Below, piece by piece: positions 47,097 through 59,067 of a stretch of 64,000 bases of DNA. This DNA is from Rosa chinensis (taxonomy: Eukaryota; Streptophyta; Magnoliopsida; Rosales; Rosaceae), in NCBI RefSeq assembly GCF_002994745.2, contig NC_037094.1:65564989-65628988 (forward strand). Reading direction: 5' to 3'. Numbering within the stretch: the first letter of the stretch is position 1; every line of letters starts with the position of its first letter. The translations under genes were made by a program, and so were the position numbers. Under the pieces are notes generated by a model that was given only the letters and a program-made list of their open reading frames with translations, made no database searches and was not told the origin of the DNA.

Positions 47097-48232
47097 TTTT
47101 ATTTTTTTTTTGAAATGGGGCTAGTGCGGCTGCCCTCAAGCCTTTATTAATGAAATTGCAGAATACATGGGGGGGGGGGGGGGGTTGGACGTAGAGCCTG
47201 AATCCCAAATTACAATAAGCATAAAGAGAAAATCCTGAAATAATACCAAGATTCTCCATAAAATCTATATATTCTAACAAACACCAATCAGCAAAGAGTG
47301 CACGAATGACTACTCTATTTGCTTTGACATAGCGGTGACATACGGAAAGATAACTCTATAACGAAGAAGCATCATTACAAATAGCACAGCTTTCCCACTA
47401 TGTTGCCGCACAGAAAAAAAATCCGGCGGCACTCAATTTCATCCTGCCATTAGGAGGTTGTGTCCATTTGATTAACCAAACAGCTCGCCGCCTCGCTAGG
47501 CCAGACAAGGCACACTGATACCTAGACAACGCCTATATCACCCTGCCCTAAAATGGCAGGGATTTATTGCTGGCATAAAGCCATATTTAGCTAATAATAA
47601 CAAAAAACAATAAACAAAATATAAGGGGAGTTTGGGCCCAGAGCCCAAGCCCAGGCCGAAAACACACTTAGTCCAATCCAAGAGAACAGTAGACAATAGC
47701 CACCTCGCCCCCTTCCCGCAAGCCAGATCCACGTCGTCCGCCCACCGGCGGCCAACCCACCACTCCGAGCGAACTCAGGCCGACCCGCCAACCCTCCGTC
47801 CTCCCCAACACCCCAATAGGCATCGCCGCCACCCCTCTCCACCAGACGGCTCCAAGTAACACAGACCAAATCGGATCACTCCGATCCGATCTGATTCCTT
47901 CAAAGCCCGTCCTCTCAGCACCAGGCGAAGTCAACAGCCACCATGGGGTGGTCGACCGCAGCCCGACCCACAAGTCGTTGAGCCCGATCTGCACTTCCCC
48001 AGCATGACCACCTTGCGGTTTGGAGAACGAAGCCACTGCGTCACCTTCTATTCGACTGGGTTTATTCCACGAATAATCATCACTGGACACTAGGTCCCCT
48101 TTAACCTGTCCGATGTTGCCGCCACGAGGGCGTGCCCCGGAGGGTTTGCTCGCTTTTGCTTTTGGCTCTCTAGGGTTCGCTCTCAATAAAATGGAAGAAG
48201 ACTAATCTTAATACAGTATGTGTTTGGTTCAC
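47097..48232 (-). mobile_element. L1-type LINE derivative, non-autonomous
   Basis: The 11 bp direct repeat GCTTTAAGATT (47086-47096 and 48233-48243) flanks a 1.14 kb insert with a T-run at its left end. Reading the minus strand: AACCCTAGAGAGCC near the 5' end, a 172-codon ORF (48186-47668) rich in G, W and R without known domain, a GGGCCCAAACTCC middle, then GCAATAAATCCCTGCC and the family 3' end GTTTCATTAATAAAGGCTTGAGGGCAGCCGC in equivalent form. A C-run (G-run on the plus strand, 47168-47184) lies near the tail. Domain content matches the copy at 10190-11341. Confidence 0.82.
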
Positions 48233-48243
48233 GCTTTAAGATT

Positions 48244-49042
48244 ATAATGTCCTAATTTTTCAGGAGATTTTTGTTCTTTGGATATTGAGACAAATTTTGT
48301 TGATAATGCTCGATTGGGTATACTACCAAGTCATAAATAGCACAGCCATATAAATTCTAAGAAAGCTAAACCAAGATCGCAGGAGAAAATAAAAATGAGA
48401 AATTTTGATAAATAACCTACTTTAGGTTATCAGATTGATTTTTAACCATGTTTTATCTAATAGTTGATAAATGACCTTATGACTGGATAACTAAGACTTT
48501 TGGCCCCTATTAATATTCTGTGTAATCCATCCACCAAAATCCTATATCTATCTCAGATTCTTAGATCCTCATGCTCACGACTACGCAACTCCTCTTTTCC
48601 ATTGAATCATTTGATGGAGAGAAACTCTCAAACAAACGTAAGGCAGTTAGATCAAATTATTGGATAATCAACTGATTAATTATTTTAGTTCACCTCGACT
48701 TACACTTTGCATGAGTTTGAATATCATTCAAGCCATTTCATACACTAAGAAAGAATTGTCAAATTCAATATATATATTTTTGCTCTAATTAGATATTTCT
48801 CATTCTCAAAAAAATTAGATATATCTCATTCTCAAAAAAATTAGAGATATCACATTATCATTGAATCACAATAAGATCTGTCTTATGATCGACATCGATC
48901 ATAAGATATCTATATCCCTAGAAGGACCTAAATTAGAGATGCCAAGAGAAATATGAGAAACAACTTTGACAAATGTCTGCCACGATTTGGGGTTGGACAT
49001 CGAACCCAATGAATTAAATAAATCTTGAAATATATTGATCTT
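48244..49042. other. AT-rich intergenic DNA with 28 bp repeats
   Basis: Around 48786-48850, TTAGATATTTCTCATTCTC plus an A-run occurs three times in a row, the last copy degraded. No gene seen. Confidence 0.5.
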
Positions 49043-49047
49043 GATCT

Positions 49048-49245
49048 TGTTAGTGTGAGTCATCGTTCCCTATTAGGAATAGACTACAAGGGAATATATT
49101 GTTGTAACTACTTACCTTGTATATGTAGTGTAGTACAGTAGTACACAATAGCTGTAGTACGGTTGTAATCTGTTTATATACACCACAGAATGAGTTTAAT
49201 AAAATCATCAGAAAATTCATTCTCTATATCTCGTCCTATTTGACT
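49048..49245 (+). repeat. Copia 5' LTR
   Basis: It is 198 bp and contains GTAGTACAGTAGTACACAATAG, which is repeated once more in the 3' LTR. It ends in TTTGACT rather than the usual CA. Confidence 0.85.
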
Positions 49246-50006
49246 TGGTTTCAGAGCAGAGATCCGAAAGGACTTTGTCTCTTTAGTTGTTCAATTTTTC
49301 CTCAATCCGAGGAATTGATACAAAACCAAACCCCTTTGTTAGGGTTGTTTTTTGTCGTTCTCTGCCTTTAATCCAAGCCTGGTCTTCGTCTCCTTTTGAG
49401 GGACCGACCTTTGTCAAGTCAAACCAACTCGTCCAGACCGCAGTCGCTAACCCAGCTGCCCAGATCGACTTCGCGTCGGGGAGACATCGTCGTTGCCCAG
49501 ATAGACCAACCAGAGAACCTCTCCAGATCTCAAGTTCCAGTGTGGCTTCAGTCTCCAGTCAGCCCAGACTCAGTCGCTGCTCCAGTTTCAGGCCCAGGCC
49601 CATACGTAGTCGCTGCTCCAGTTTCCGGTGTTGCTTCAGTCCATTTGGCCCAGACGCGGTCGCTCCGTCCATACCAGTTCCTGGCGTCACCCAGTTCACG
49701 CGACCCGACCCGTCTCGTGCTTCCGTCGCCCGGATCACCAGCCTGTCGTCCTAGCCTACTATCGGGTTTGCTTCTGTCCGACGCACATCCGAGAACGACC
49801 CAGTCCGGTCGCCTATTCGATCCTTCAGTCTCCGGCTTCCTCTGTTCAAGTCCCCCTTGATTACCAGATCGCCTAAGCAACAAGTCAACCCGTGCAACAG
49901 GTTCCAAAAAAAAAATATATGCACGTTCTATTATTTTGGAATCTTCTGTCTCTTTCATTCCGCTGCATACTTTGTGATTGTGTGATTTTCCTGCTGTCTT
50001 GTTGCA
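49246..50006 (+). other. Copia leader
   Basis: A long untranslated leader of about 760 bp between the primer site and the gag start, GC-rich in part, with chance ORFs only. Confidence 0.6.
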
Positions 50007-53000
50007 ATGGGTGGTGATGATAGTGAAGCACAGAGTTCTAAGATCAATGAGGTCCAAAAGATTGAGGTTTCTGTTCGAAGTTCAGATGGTGGTTCTTTTG
50101 GTGGTCCAAAACTCAATGGTACCAATTTTCGAACATGGAAGAAGATTATGTCTGTCCATCTTCGTGGCATACACAAGATGGGGCATGTGAATGGAACAAT
50201 CAAAACTCCTAGTGAGGAAGATGTGGATGCCTATGCTAAGTGGGAGGATGATGATGGATCTGTGATGGCTCTCCTGTTCAAAGCCATGACTGAAGATGTT
50301 TTATAGTTGGTGGAAGAGTGTGAGACTGCTGAAACAATATGGAAGACATTGGGGGATCTGTATACCAATGAGTCTGATTTTATACAGGTTCATGAATTGA
50401 TGTGTAAAGCTGCTAGTATGCAACAGAATGGGCAACCAGTAGCTGTGTGTTTCACCAAGCTGAAGAATGTATGGGCTGAAATTGATCAGAAGCGTCCTTG
50501 CAAGATCAAGAATCAGGAAGATCTTGTGTGGTACCAGAAGGAGAAGGAGCTAGAAAGGGTTCATGTCTTCCTGAGAGGGCTTGATGAGAAGCATAGCAGT
50601 GCCAAGGGAGAATTGCTCAGAATGACAGACCATCCTAGTTTGAACACAGCTTTTACATACATCCGCAAGGATAAGTCTCAACAGGAAAGTGTTAAACATG
50701 CACAGGTTGAAGTATCTAGCCTAGCCATTCAGGCCAAGTCACCTGCACATTTCCTTCAGCAACAGAGTTCAGCCCCACTTCATCAGCAAGGTTTCCCACA
50801 AGGCTTCACCAACCGTCCTCATCCTCAATGTTCTTATTGCAACGATCTTGGGCATGTTCGGGAGACTTGTTGGAAGTTGAACCCACACCTTAAACCTAAA
50901 AAGCAAGGTTATCGCCTTAAGGGGAAAGCAGCTGCGGTTCACTTGGTCCAAGAACCGGATTTCTATGGAGTGGCTGGCCAAGATCATCATACACCAGGTG
51001 GAGCTACTCCTACAGCCTCTATAGCTAGTCGAGGTAAAATTGGTATGGCTTTAAAAGTTTCTAACTTTGTTGGTTCTGATACATGGATTATTGATTCTGG
51101 TGCCTCCGATCATATGACTTATGACAAATCATATTTTACTGAATTGTCTTCCCCATCAGTGTCCTATGTAACCAATGCCAATGGTGAGGCTTTTCCTGTG
51201 TTAGGGTCAGGGTCAGTGCGTATTACTCCCACTTTAGAACTTCATAATGTGTTATATGTGTCTGACTTATCTCATCACTTGATATCTGTCCCACAATTGA
51301 ACACTGAGTCTAAATGCTCTGTAACCTTTTATCTTATGTTTGTGATTTTTCAGGATCTTCTCACCAGGGAGATAGTCGGTCAGGGGTACCTGAAGGGCAG
51401 GTTGTTCCATCTGGATCAGACATACGCAGGAGAGAAACCAGGAGCACAGTCCCGAGCCGCTTTGACTTCTACTTTTGATGAGCTAAGTGAGCTTTGGTTG
51501 TGGCATCGCCGTTTAAGGCATTCATCTTTTAGTCTTATGAAAAAAACCATGCCTACTCTGTTTATTGGTGTGGATGAGTCAGTTTTACATTGTGAAACAT
51601 GTGTTTTGGCCAAGAGTCATCGTGCTACTTATTCTCCTAGTATTTCTAATAAAAGTGTTATTCCTTTTGAGTTGATTCATTCTGATGTTTGGGGACCTTC
51701 TAGAGAGCCTACTGTATCGGGTATGCGATACTTTGTGTTGTTTATTGATGATTGTACGAGATTGTCATGGGTTGCTCTTCTTAAAACCAAAGATGAAGTC
51801 TTCCCCGCTTTTCAAACATTTCGTAATCTTGTTCAAACACAATATCATAGCACCATCAAAGTCCTTCGTTCTGACAATGGAGGGGAGTATGTTAACCATG
51901 TGTTCCAAGAGTTTTTTAAAATCCATGGGATTGTTAACCAAACCACGTGTCCACAAACACCAGAACAGAATGGAGTGTCCGAACGGAAAAACCGTCATTT
52001 ACTTGATATGGCTCGTGCCCTTCTTTTTAGTGCTCATATGCCTAAGTATCTTTAGGGCGATGCTATACATGCTTCCTCTCATCTTATCAATCGTCTTGCA
52101 TCCAGTGTCCTTCAGGGAAAAATTCCATTTGAGGTTCTCGCCTCTCATGTCCCCTTACCATCATTTCACAATCTTCCAGCTCGTGTTTTTGGTTGTGTTG
52201 CCTTTGTTCATGTACCAAAAAATCAGAGGTCTAAGTTGGATGCCCGGGCCCTTAAGTGTGTGTTTGTTAGCTACGGAGGCTATCAGAAGGGGTACAAGTG
52301 CTATCATCCACCCACCAGAAAGTATTATGTCACTATGGATGTTACTTTCTTTGAAGACATGAGTTATTTCTCCTCTTTAGATATAGCTCTTCAGGGGGAG
52401 AATTCATATTTTGAAGAGCTATATCATGGATAGGGGAGGAATCAGAGGGAGAAGGAGAAGCCACACAGCCAGGAGGTATTTTGACGGATCCCGTTGAGAC
52501 TATTAGCTCGCCGCCTCCAGCAGCAGAAGCACCAGTTCCCATCACTCAGAATGAGGTTGAAGACACAACTGCCCCTCCTGCCATCGCTTCTACCCCTGAC
52601 CCACAACTTTTTGGTACTGAAGATCACCCATTTGAGGTATGTCCATCCACTGATACTAGTAGTAGTGAGTCTAATGTTGAGCAATATGTGTTGCCACATA
52701 GGACCACTTGAGGTCAATCAGCCAAAAGATATGAACCTACTCTTACTGCCAAATCAAAATATCCAGTAGCCAACTATATGTCCACTAGGAGGTTGTCTAA
52801 GTCATATGAATCATTTGTGAATCAAATATCTGCTGTATCAGTACCTAACAAAGTGCAGGATGCGTTGGGAGATCCAAAGTGGAGGAAGGCTATGGATGAA
52901 GAGATGGAGGCGTTGCAGAAGAACAATACTTGGCAACTTGTGCCTCCACCACAAGGCAAGAAGGCTGTAGGTTGTCTTTGGGTGTTTACCGTGAAGCATA

Positions 53001-54381
53001 ATGCAGATGGATCAGTGAATCGATACAAAACACGTCTTGTAGCAAATGGATTTACTCAGACGTATGGTATAGACTATGATGAAACTTTTATTCCTGTTGC
53101 CAAGATAAATACTATTCGGGTTCTGCTCTCGTTCGCTGCTAGTTTAAACTGGCCACTCCGACAGTTTGATGTCAAGAATGCATTTCTTCATGGAGAGTTA
53201 GCCGAGGAAGTGTACATGAGCCTTCCACCGGGGTATGTAGTTGCTTCTCCTGGTGAGTTTGTATGCAAATTGATAAAGTCTTTGTATGGTCTCAAACAGT
53301 CACCTCGTGCTTGGTTTGGAAGATTTTCACAGTTCATGCGGAAGGTTGGTTACAGGCAGAGCAACTCAGACCATACCTTGTTTCTCAAGCATCAACAAGG
53401 GAAAGTAACAGCTCTAATTATTTATGTGGATGATATGGTAATCACTGGTAATGATACTGTTGAGATGGATAAACTGCAGAGACAGCTAGCCTCTGAGTTT
53501 GAGATGAAGGACTTGGGTGAGCTTAAGTACTTCTTAGGAATTGAGGTAGCCAGGGGGAGAGAATGAATCTACCTGTGCCAGAGGAAGTATGTTCTTGACT
53601 TGCTGACAGAGACAGGTTTGTTAGATTGCAGACCTATTGACACTCCTATTGAGCAGAACCATGGTTTAGCTAAGTATCCAGATCAGGTACCTACTGATCA
53701 AGCTTGCTATCAGAGGTTAGTTGGGCGCTTGATTTATTTGGCTCATACCAAACCAGACGTTGCATATGCAGTGAGCGTGGTGAGTCAGTTCATGCATAAT
53801 CTGAGTGAGAGTCACATGGATGCTGTTATGCGAATTCTGAAGTACTTGAAGTCAGCTCCAGGAAGGGGAGTACTATTTTCTAAACACAACAACATTCTTG
53901 AGGTTTGTGGCTTCACAGATGCAGATTGGGCTGGAAATATCACAGACAGGAGGTCGACATCAGGTTTCTTTACCTTTGTGGGAGGTAATTTGGTTACATG
54001 GAAGAGTAAGAAACAGAAAGTTGGGCACGTTCTAGTGCTGAGGCTGAGTATAGAGGTATGGCTCACGGAGTGTGTGAATTGTTGTGGCTGAGAAATCTGT
54101 TACGTGATCTGGGTTTCATACTCAAAAATTCCATGCAGTTGTATTGTGACAACAAGACAGCTATTGACATATCACATAATCCAGTACAGCATGATCGTAC
54201 TAAGCATGTGGAGGTTGATCGTCACTTTATAAAGGAGAAGCTAGATGCCAAAATCATTAGCTTTCTTTTTGTTCTAACTGAAGAGCAACTTGCAGATGTA
54301 CTTACCAAAGGAGTTTCTAGGAAGGCGTTTTATGACTCACTAAGCAAGTTGGGCATGGTTGATGTATATGCGCCAACTTGA
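50007..54381 (+). pseudogene. Copia gag-pol polyprotein with five stops and frame breaks
   Basis: Gag starts at 50007 (NGTNFRTWKKIM). A TAG at 50304 interrupts it. The same frame then carries the CCHC knuckle CSYCNDLGHVRETC (50829), protease WIIDSGASDHMT (51093), the pre-integrase region WLWHRRLRH and HCETCVLAKSHR, and the integrase core. A TAG at 52053 and another at 52431 interrupt it, and a frame change follows near 52440-52480. The next frame has a TGA at 52709-52711, then reverse transcriptase (WKAMDEEM-like start, DVKNAFLHGEL, YVDDMV), a TGA at 53564, and a further frame change near 54020. RNase H follows (54058-54381: YCDNKTAIDISHNP, RTKHVEVDRHFIKEK). It cannot make a functional polyprotein. 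Confidence 0.93.
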
Positions 54382-54388
54382 GGGGGAG

Positions 54389-54607
54389 TGTTAGTGTGAG
54401 TCATCGTTCCCTATTAGGAATAGACTACAATGGAATATATTGTTTTAACTACTTACCTTGTATATGTTGTGTAGTACAGTAGTACACAATAGTTGTAGTA
54501 CAGTAGTACACAATAGTTGTAGTACGATTGTAATCTGTTTATATACACCACAGAATGAGTGTAATACATCATCAGAAAATTCATTCTCAATCTTATTCTA
54601 TTTGACT
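54389..54607 (+). repeat. Copia 3' LTR
   Basis: It is 219 bp. It is similar to the 5' LTR apart from several substitutions and an extra copy of TAGTTGTAGTACAGTAGTAC. GATCT follows. Confidence 0.85.
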
Positions 54608-54853
54608 GATCTATCCTCCTAAAGAGGGAGTGGTTGATTTGGGTGAATTGTGGATTTGGACACTAGGCTCTCGACGACTCCATCGTCTCAAAGCTTTCAA
54701 TTGAAAAGTCTATGAGAGATTAGAGATGGGTTTCAATGGAAACTGTAGTTTCTTGCACAGTGCAGGAGGTAAAGGTGAGGAAGATAGGAAAGAAAAGAGA
54801 TTGTGGATGATGTTTAAATTTTGTTAACAGTGACCTACTCAAATTGATTAATT

Positions 54854-55841
54854 TTTTTTTTTTTTGAGAAAATAAACCATATATTAATAACCAAACAGGT
54901 TACATATCATCGGATCCAACGAGAGGGACAAACATGAGCTAAAAAAGCTCAACCCCAACCCAATTTAACCTATAACCAGAATGTATAACGACACAACTCC
55001 GCCATAGCATTTAGATGAACTGTTTCCACCCGTTCAGACACCGTGTCCCAAAACAACCAGACCATGTGTAAGGGTGATTCACCATCACGCTGATAACCAG
55101 AAAGCACCAACAAACGCCCAGAAACACCAAAACAACTAAGACACCAAACAAAGACAACGACACTACCTAGAAACACCCAAACCCTCGCTCACAAGAGGAA
55201 GGACTTATTTAAATAGTACAACAAAAAACCAAACAAGGAAAAACTAAGCAAACCGAAAGCAAAAGACCACCAGAGAGACCCAAGAACAAAAGCCCAAAAG
55301 AGTCACCAAAGAGATCACTCGGGCCCATCTTCTTGGTTTGGACCAGTCCACCACTCCTCCCAGACTTGTCATGCACCACAGTACGGCCACTTTTCGGCCA
55401 ACCACATTGCCGCGTCGCCACGATCTGCACCGCTACACCATCTCCGCGATCCAAACCGCCGAGCCATGCTGGCCCAACCTGCATCACCACGGAAACGCCA
55501 TCCCCGAGCCAAGCCTCGCAATCCCTATCGCCGTTGAGCAAGACCCATGGCACCGTCGATCGAAGAAGCCATCTGCGAGGATCAGTAAATCAACCTATGC
55601 CGCACGACCATCGTCCTCGCCACCATCCCAGCCAAACCATCTGACGAACCGGAGAGAATCCCTTAGACGAAATCCTTGGGCAGTAGATCTCCCGTCCGGC
55701 AGCAAGCCCAAGACGACGGCGAGGCCGGACATCCGGGCGCCGCCGGACGAGAACAATAATTGCAAGCGGAGAGACCGGCCTAGGGTTTCTCAGAGAGAGA
55801 GAGAGAGAAAACGTCAAGAAAGCACAAGTAAAGAGAAATTT
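54854..55841 (-). mobile_element. LINE-derived insertion, non-autonomous
   Basis: The 13 bp direct repeat AAATTGATTAATT (54841-54853 and 55842-55854) flanks a 0.99 kb insert whose T-run at 54851-54865 is the poly-A tail. Reading the minus strand: a CTCTCTCTCTGAGAAACCCTAGG leader, G/C-rich DNA with a 75-codon ORF (55817-55590), GGGCCCGAG, a T-rich part and the tail. No reverse transcriptase. The 5' signature and overall plan match the other 1 kb copies, though the 3' UTR is of a different subfamily. Confidence 0.85.
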
Positions 55842-55854
55842 AAATTGATTAATT

Positions 55855-57558
55855 ATATGGTTACAATATTATTCCTACTTTTGTTTTACTATTGTATATG
55901 AAGATGCACCAATATAAGGAAAAAAAGAGCTACATCTTTGTGAGCATCGAAAATTTGAGATAGATATAAGACACTATTGAAGTTGCTCAGTAACACACTA
56001 TTTGGAGATAGTATCAAAGCGAATTTTGTTAAATAACAGTATAAATTCAAATAACTGGCATAACAAAATATGTTCAAGTACTATTTTTGTATAATTTCAA
56101 ATACCACAAACAAAATGTAGCTGAATTGTCATGATTTGTAGACGTTTTATCTTTTTAACAGGGTCTTTCTAAATGTATCCAATAAATATATATGAACACC
56201 AAGAAAATTAATTTTGCATGAAAAAACAGTTGTATCCTCATATGAAATTTTATTAAAAGTCATGGTAAACTAAGCTAAGAACAAACGAAACCATATAATT
56301 TGAAACTCTTTAGTCTATTTGTACCCAGCAATTCACTGTATTTCATGTTGTTACGTTGTTTCTTCCAGCAAAACCTTAAACTCAAATTTCACTTTTTATA
56401 ATAATTGCTTCATCTCCTAGATTTAATACACGTGATATTGACCAAGTTGTGAGTGCAATCATGATTTTGGAGATTCTAACAAGGTATGTTCCATGATGAT
56501 CATCCATCAAAATCCTAGAACAAAAGAAGTGATGATCAATGGGCTTCCCGTAAGAGTGAAGTATTGTGAATTTGTGACACTTGTATGCTATATGCCTGTA
56601 TCACCCCCCTCGTTGTTTCCATTGTTTTATCTGCAACAATTGTGTGGAGCGCATTGATCATCGATCACTGCCCTTGGGTGGGGCAATGCATTGGCCAGGT
56701 ACCTAAACTTGCAATATTTTGGTTGTGTGATTTAATTTCAGAATAGTCCTTGTATACTTGTCTGTACTTATTCTTGCTTCCTCTCTTAAGTAGGCATTAA
56801 TTTGTTTTAGAAATCTAGGTTTGTAAAAATCTAATTGCCTGGTATGTATGTAGTGCAACTATAGTTACTCTATTCGGCAACTCTCTCTGCATCTACTTCT
56901 TCTCAATACCCGCTCATCATGGGACAGTTTCGGAGGCGATGACGACGAAGTCTAAGGTAGAGAAATTCTTGAGGTTGAGACTGGGTATGCATATACGTTA
57001 CCAGATCAACGTTAAGAAGGTCAATATAGAATACCAAACCATCTCAGAAGAATGAAGGATTTGTTGAGTGTGTTATTCTTCATCTTGATAAGGTTTTACA
57101 CTTTTATGGGGTGTAACGGGTCTTGTTGGGTTTAATTAGAAATAAAGATATCATTGAAAAACTTGCTAGGTGGAGTTAGATAGCGGTTCTATGATTTTGT
57201 TGGATGTAAAAAATATGCAGGGTGTATTTGAAAATTTGCTAGGCACATTTAGAAATACCTTTTTAGGTGCAGACTTGTCATGAAATATTATAAACTGCAG
57301 CCCTTTTTGGCAATAATAAACTGCAGCCCTTCTGGCAATCTATTTTATTGTTTGAAATCTTCAATCATTTGATCATTTCTAATTTCAGCTGTATAGAATC
57401 GGTTACAACTAGAATTTTCTCATTTTGTACGTCTAAATTTAGCTAGCTCTCCCGCCTCTGATGTTAGTCATCCCATGTCCACATGCATGATCCTATAATT
57501 CTATCCTTGTATATTCTAGTTTCAGACTTTCATTCGAGTCATTTCATTTCGACAATCA
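55855..57558. other. Intergenic DNA upstream of aspartic protease
   Basis: AT-rich with no recognised element. ATAAACTGCAGCCCTT occurs twice at 57291-57340. The protease promoter must lie in the last few hundred bases; a weak TATATTCT is present at 57511. Confidence 0.4.
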
Positions 57559-59067
57559 ATGATGAAGGGGAGGATGTCAACTAGTTCAACAACATTCCTC
57601 TTCATCATTTTCTTGCTTTCTGCCACTCATCATGGACTTTTGCATGTTTGTGCCAATGGTGATCATACCACCATGCGGTTGCCGCTAATTCACAAGTACT
57701 CTCCTCATTTCAATGGAGGAGTTGGTTTGATCAATAAAACCGATATAGATATCATGAAAGAGCTTCACCTCCATGACATAATCCGCCACCAAACGATTTT
57801 CCTAATGAATAGAGATGATCATCAAATCCCAAGGCGACAGGACTCAGAAACTAACTCATCCTTTGCAATGCCGGTGCATTCGGGTTTTGATATGCTGTCG
57901 GGGTTGTATTGGGTCGAAGTAAAAATTGGAACACCTCCCAAGACTTTCTTGTTGGCTGCAGATACAGCGAGTGACTTGACATGGATCAAATGCAAATACG
58001 ATAGAACGTTGACAAAGGAGGCCAAACAGAAAATGATAGACGATCGCAAGAAGAAGAAACACCATCATGGCGATCTCAAAAAGTCATTAATTTTTCTCAA
58101 TAAAGGTAGGGAATTTCGTGCTGATCTGTCATCGACATTCAAACCTGTTCCATGCTCCGATGGTATGTGCCGCCAAGGGCTCGCACACATGATGTCTTAT
58201 AAAAACTGCCCAACCCCAACGTCGCCTTGCAGATACACTTACAGGTACATGGGAAAGGAGGGAGCAGATGGTTTCTTTGGGCATGACACTATAACAGTAC
58301 CCCTCGCAAATGGTAGCAAAACAAAGCTGCCTAATGTGACAATTGGCTGCACAGAGTCCTACCAAAATTTAAAGGAAGGTGATGGCATTCTAGGTTTAGG
58401 CTTCGGTTACTACTCATTCTCCGAGACAGTAGTTTCCTCTAAGTTTTCTGGCAAGTTCTCTTACTGCCTAATGTTTCATAGGAGCAACGCGAGTGTGTTG
58501 AGTTATCTTACATTTGGTCCCAATAAACAAACTGTTAACAGCCCTATGAGGTACACAAAGTTGATTATGAGGAAGCAGAGGGGAGGTAACTCTAATTTAT
58601 ATGGCGTAAACATAACGGGCATCTCAATCGGGGGCACATTATTGAAGATACCAAGTCAATTTTGGGATGCAACGTCGCGTGATGGTGGTGTAGTGCTTGA
58701 TTCAGGCTCAACCAACACATTTCTACCCCTACCAGCTTACAAGGCTGTCATGGACGAATTGACAGATGCTTTGTCAAAATATAATAATTTCGTGATCAAA
58801 GAGCTCCCATTTGAATTCTGCTTCAATGATAAAGGATATGACGAGTCTTCGGTGCCTAGACTTGCATTTCATTTTGCAGATGGTGTTCGATATGAGCCAC
58901 CAGTGAGAAACTATGTTGTACCTGTGACAACGGGGACCAAGTGTATTGGCTTTGTTCCATCTCCCGATGGCGGGCCTGTTATTGGCAACCAAATGCAGCA
59001 AAACCATCTTTGGGAATTTGATATTTCACGTGGTACTGTGGGTTTTGCTCCTTCCAGCTGCACCTAG
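57559..59067 (+). CDS. Nepenthesin/NANA-like aspartic protease
   Basis: A single exon of 502 aa. Residues 13-31 (FLFIIFLLSA) form a signal peptide. A propeptide-like region follows up to about 110, then an A1 pepsin-like domain: YWVEVKIGTPPKTF, the first active-site loop ADTASDLTW (135-138 DTAS), Cys-containing inserts, CPTPTSPCRYTYRY, DGILGLGF, the second active site VLDSGSTNTFL (Asp381) and WEFDISRGTVGFAPSSC. Similarity to Arabidopsis NANA (At3g12700) is recalled from the CPTPxxPC and GNxMQQNxLWEFD blocks. The first motif is DTA where the family norm is DTG; retroviral and some other enzymes also vary here, so loss of activity is not certain. A Lys/His-rich insert (about 155-175, KKKKHHH) is unusual. 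MM-K: either ATG could be used. Substrates are unknown; secretion or plastid sorting is inferred. Confidence 0.94.
   Translation: MMKGRMSTSSTTFLFIIFLLSATHHGLLHVCANGDHTTMRLPLIHKYSPHFNGGVGLINKTDIDIMKELHLHDIIRHQTIFLMNRDDHQIPRRQDSETNSSFAMPVHSGFDMLSGLYWVEVKIGTPPKTFLLAADTASDLTWIKCKYDRTLTKEAKQKMIDDRKKKKHHHGDLKKSLIFLNKGREFRADLSSTFKPVPCSDGMCRQGLAHMMSYKNCPTPTSPCRYTYRYMGKEGADGFFGHDTITVPLANGSKTKLPNVTIGCTESYQNLKEGDGILGLGFGYYSFSETVVSSKFSGKFSYCLMFHRSNASVLSYLTFGPNKQTVNSPMRYTKLIMRKQRGGNSNLYGVNITGISIGGTLLKIPSQFWDATSRDGGVVLDSGSTNTFLPLPAYKAVMDELTDALSKYNNFVIKELPFEFCFNDKGYDESSVPRLAFHFADGVRYEPPVRNYVVPVTTGTKCIGFVPSPDGGPVIGNQMQQNHLWEFDISRGTVGFAPSSCT

Larger units (their letters stand above)
49048..54607 (+). mobile_element. 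Ty1/copia LTR retrotransposon, decayed
   Basis: The LTRs (TGTTAGTGTGAGTCATCG...) lie at 49048-49245 and 54389-54607. A 5 bp target duplication GATCT (49043-49047 and 54608-54612) marks the ends. The primer site TGGTTTCAGAGC follows the 5' LTR and resembles the initiator-Met tRNA type with one change. The polypurine tract TTGAGGGGGAG precedes the 3' LTR. The domain order gag, protease, integrase, reverse transcriptase, RNase H is that of copia. The LTRs differ at several bases and by an extra repeat unit of about 22 bp in the right one, so this insertion is clearly older than the non-coding element at 1171. Confidence 0.95.

Noticed and set aside
49287..49876. Overlapping ORFs of 80-155 codons after the copia 5' LTR
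   Set aside because: They lie in the copia leader before gag, overlap in different frames and show no domain.
55338..55901. 187-codon plus-strand ORF
   Set aside because: Antisense to a LINE insertion defined by its T-run and 13 bp target duplication.
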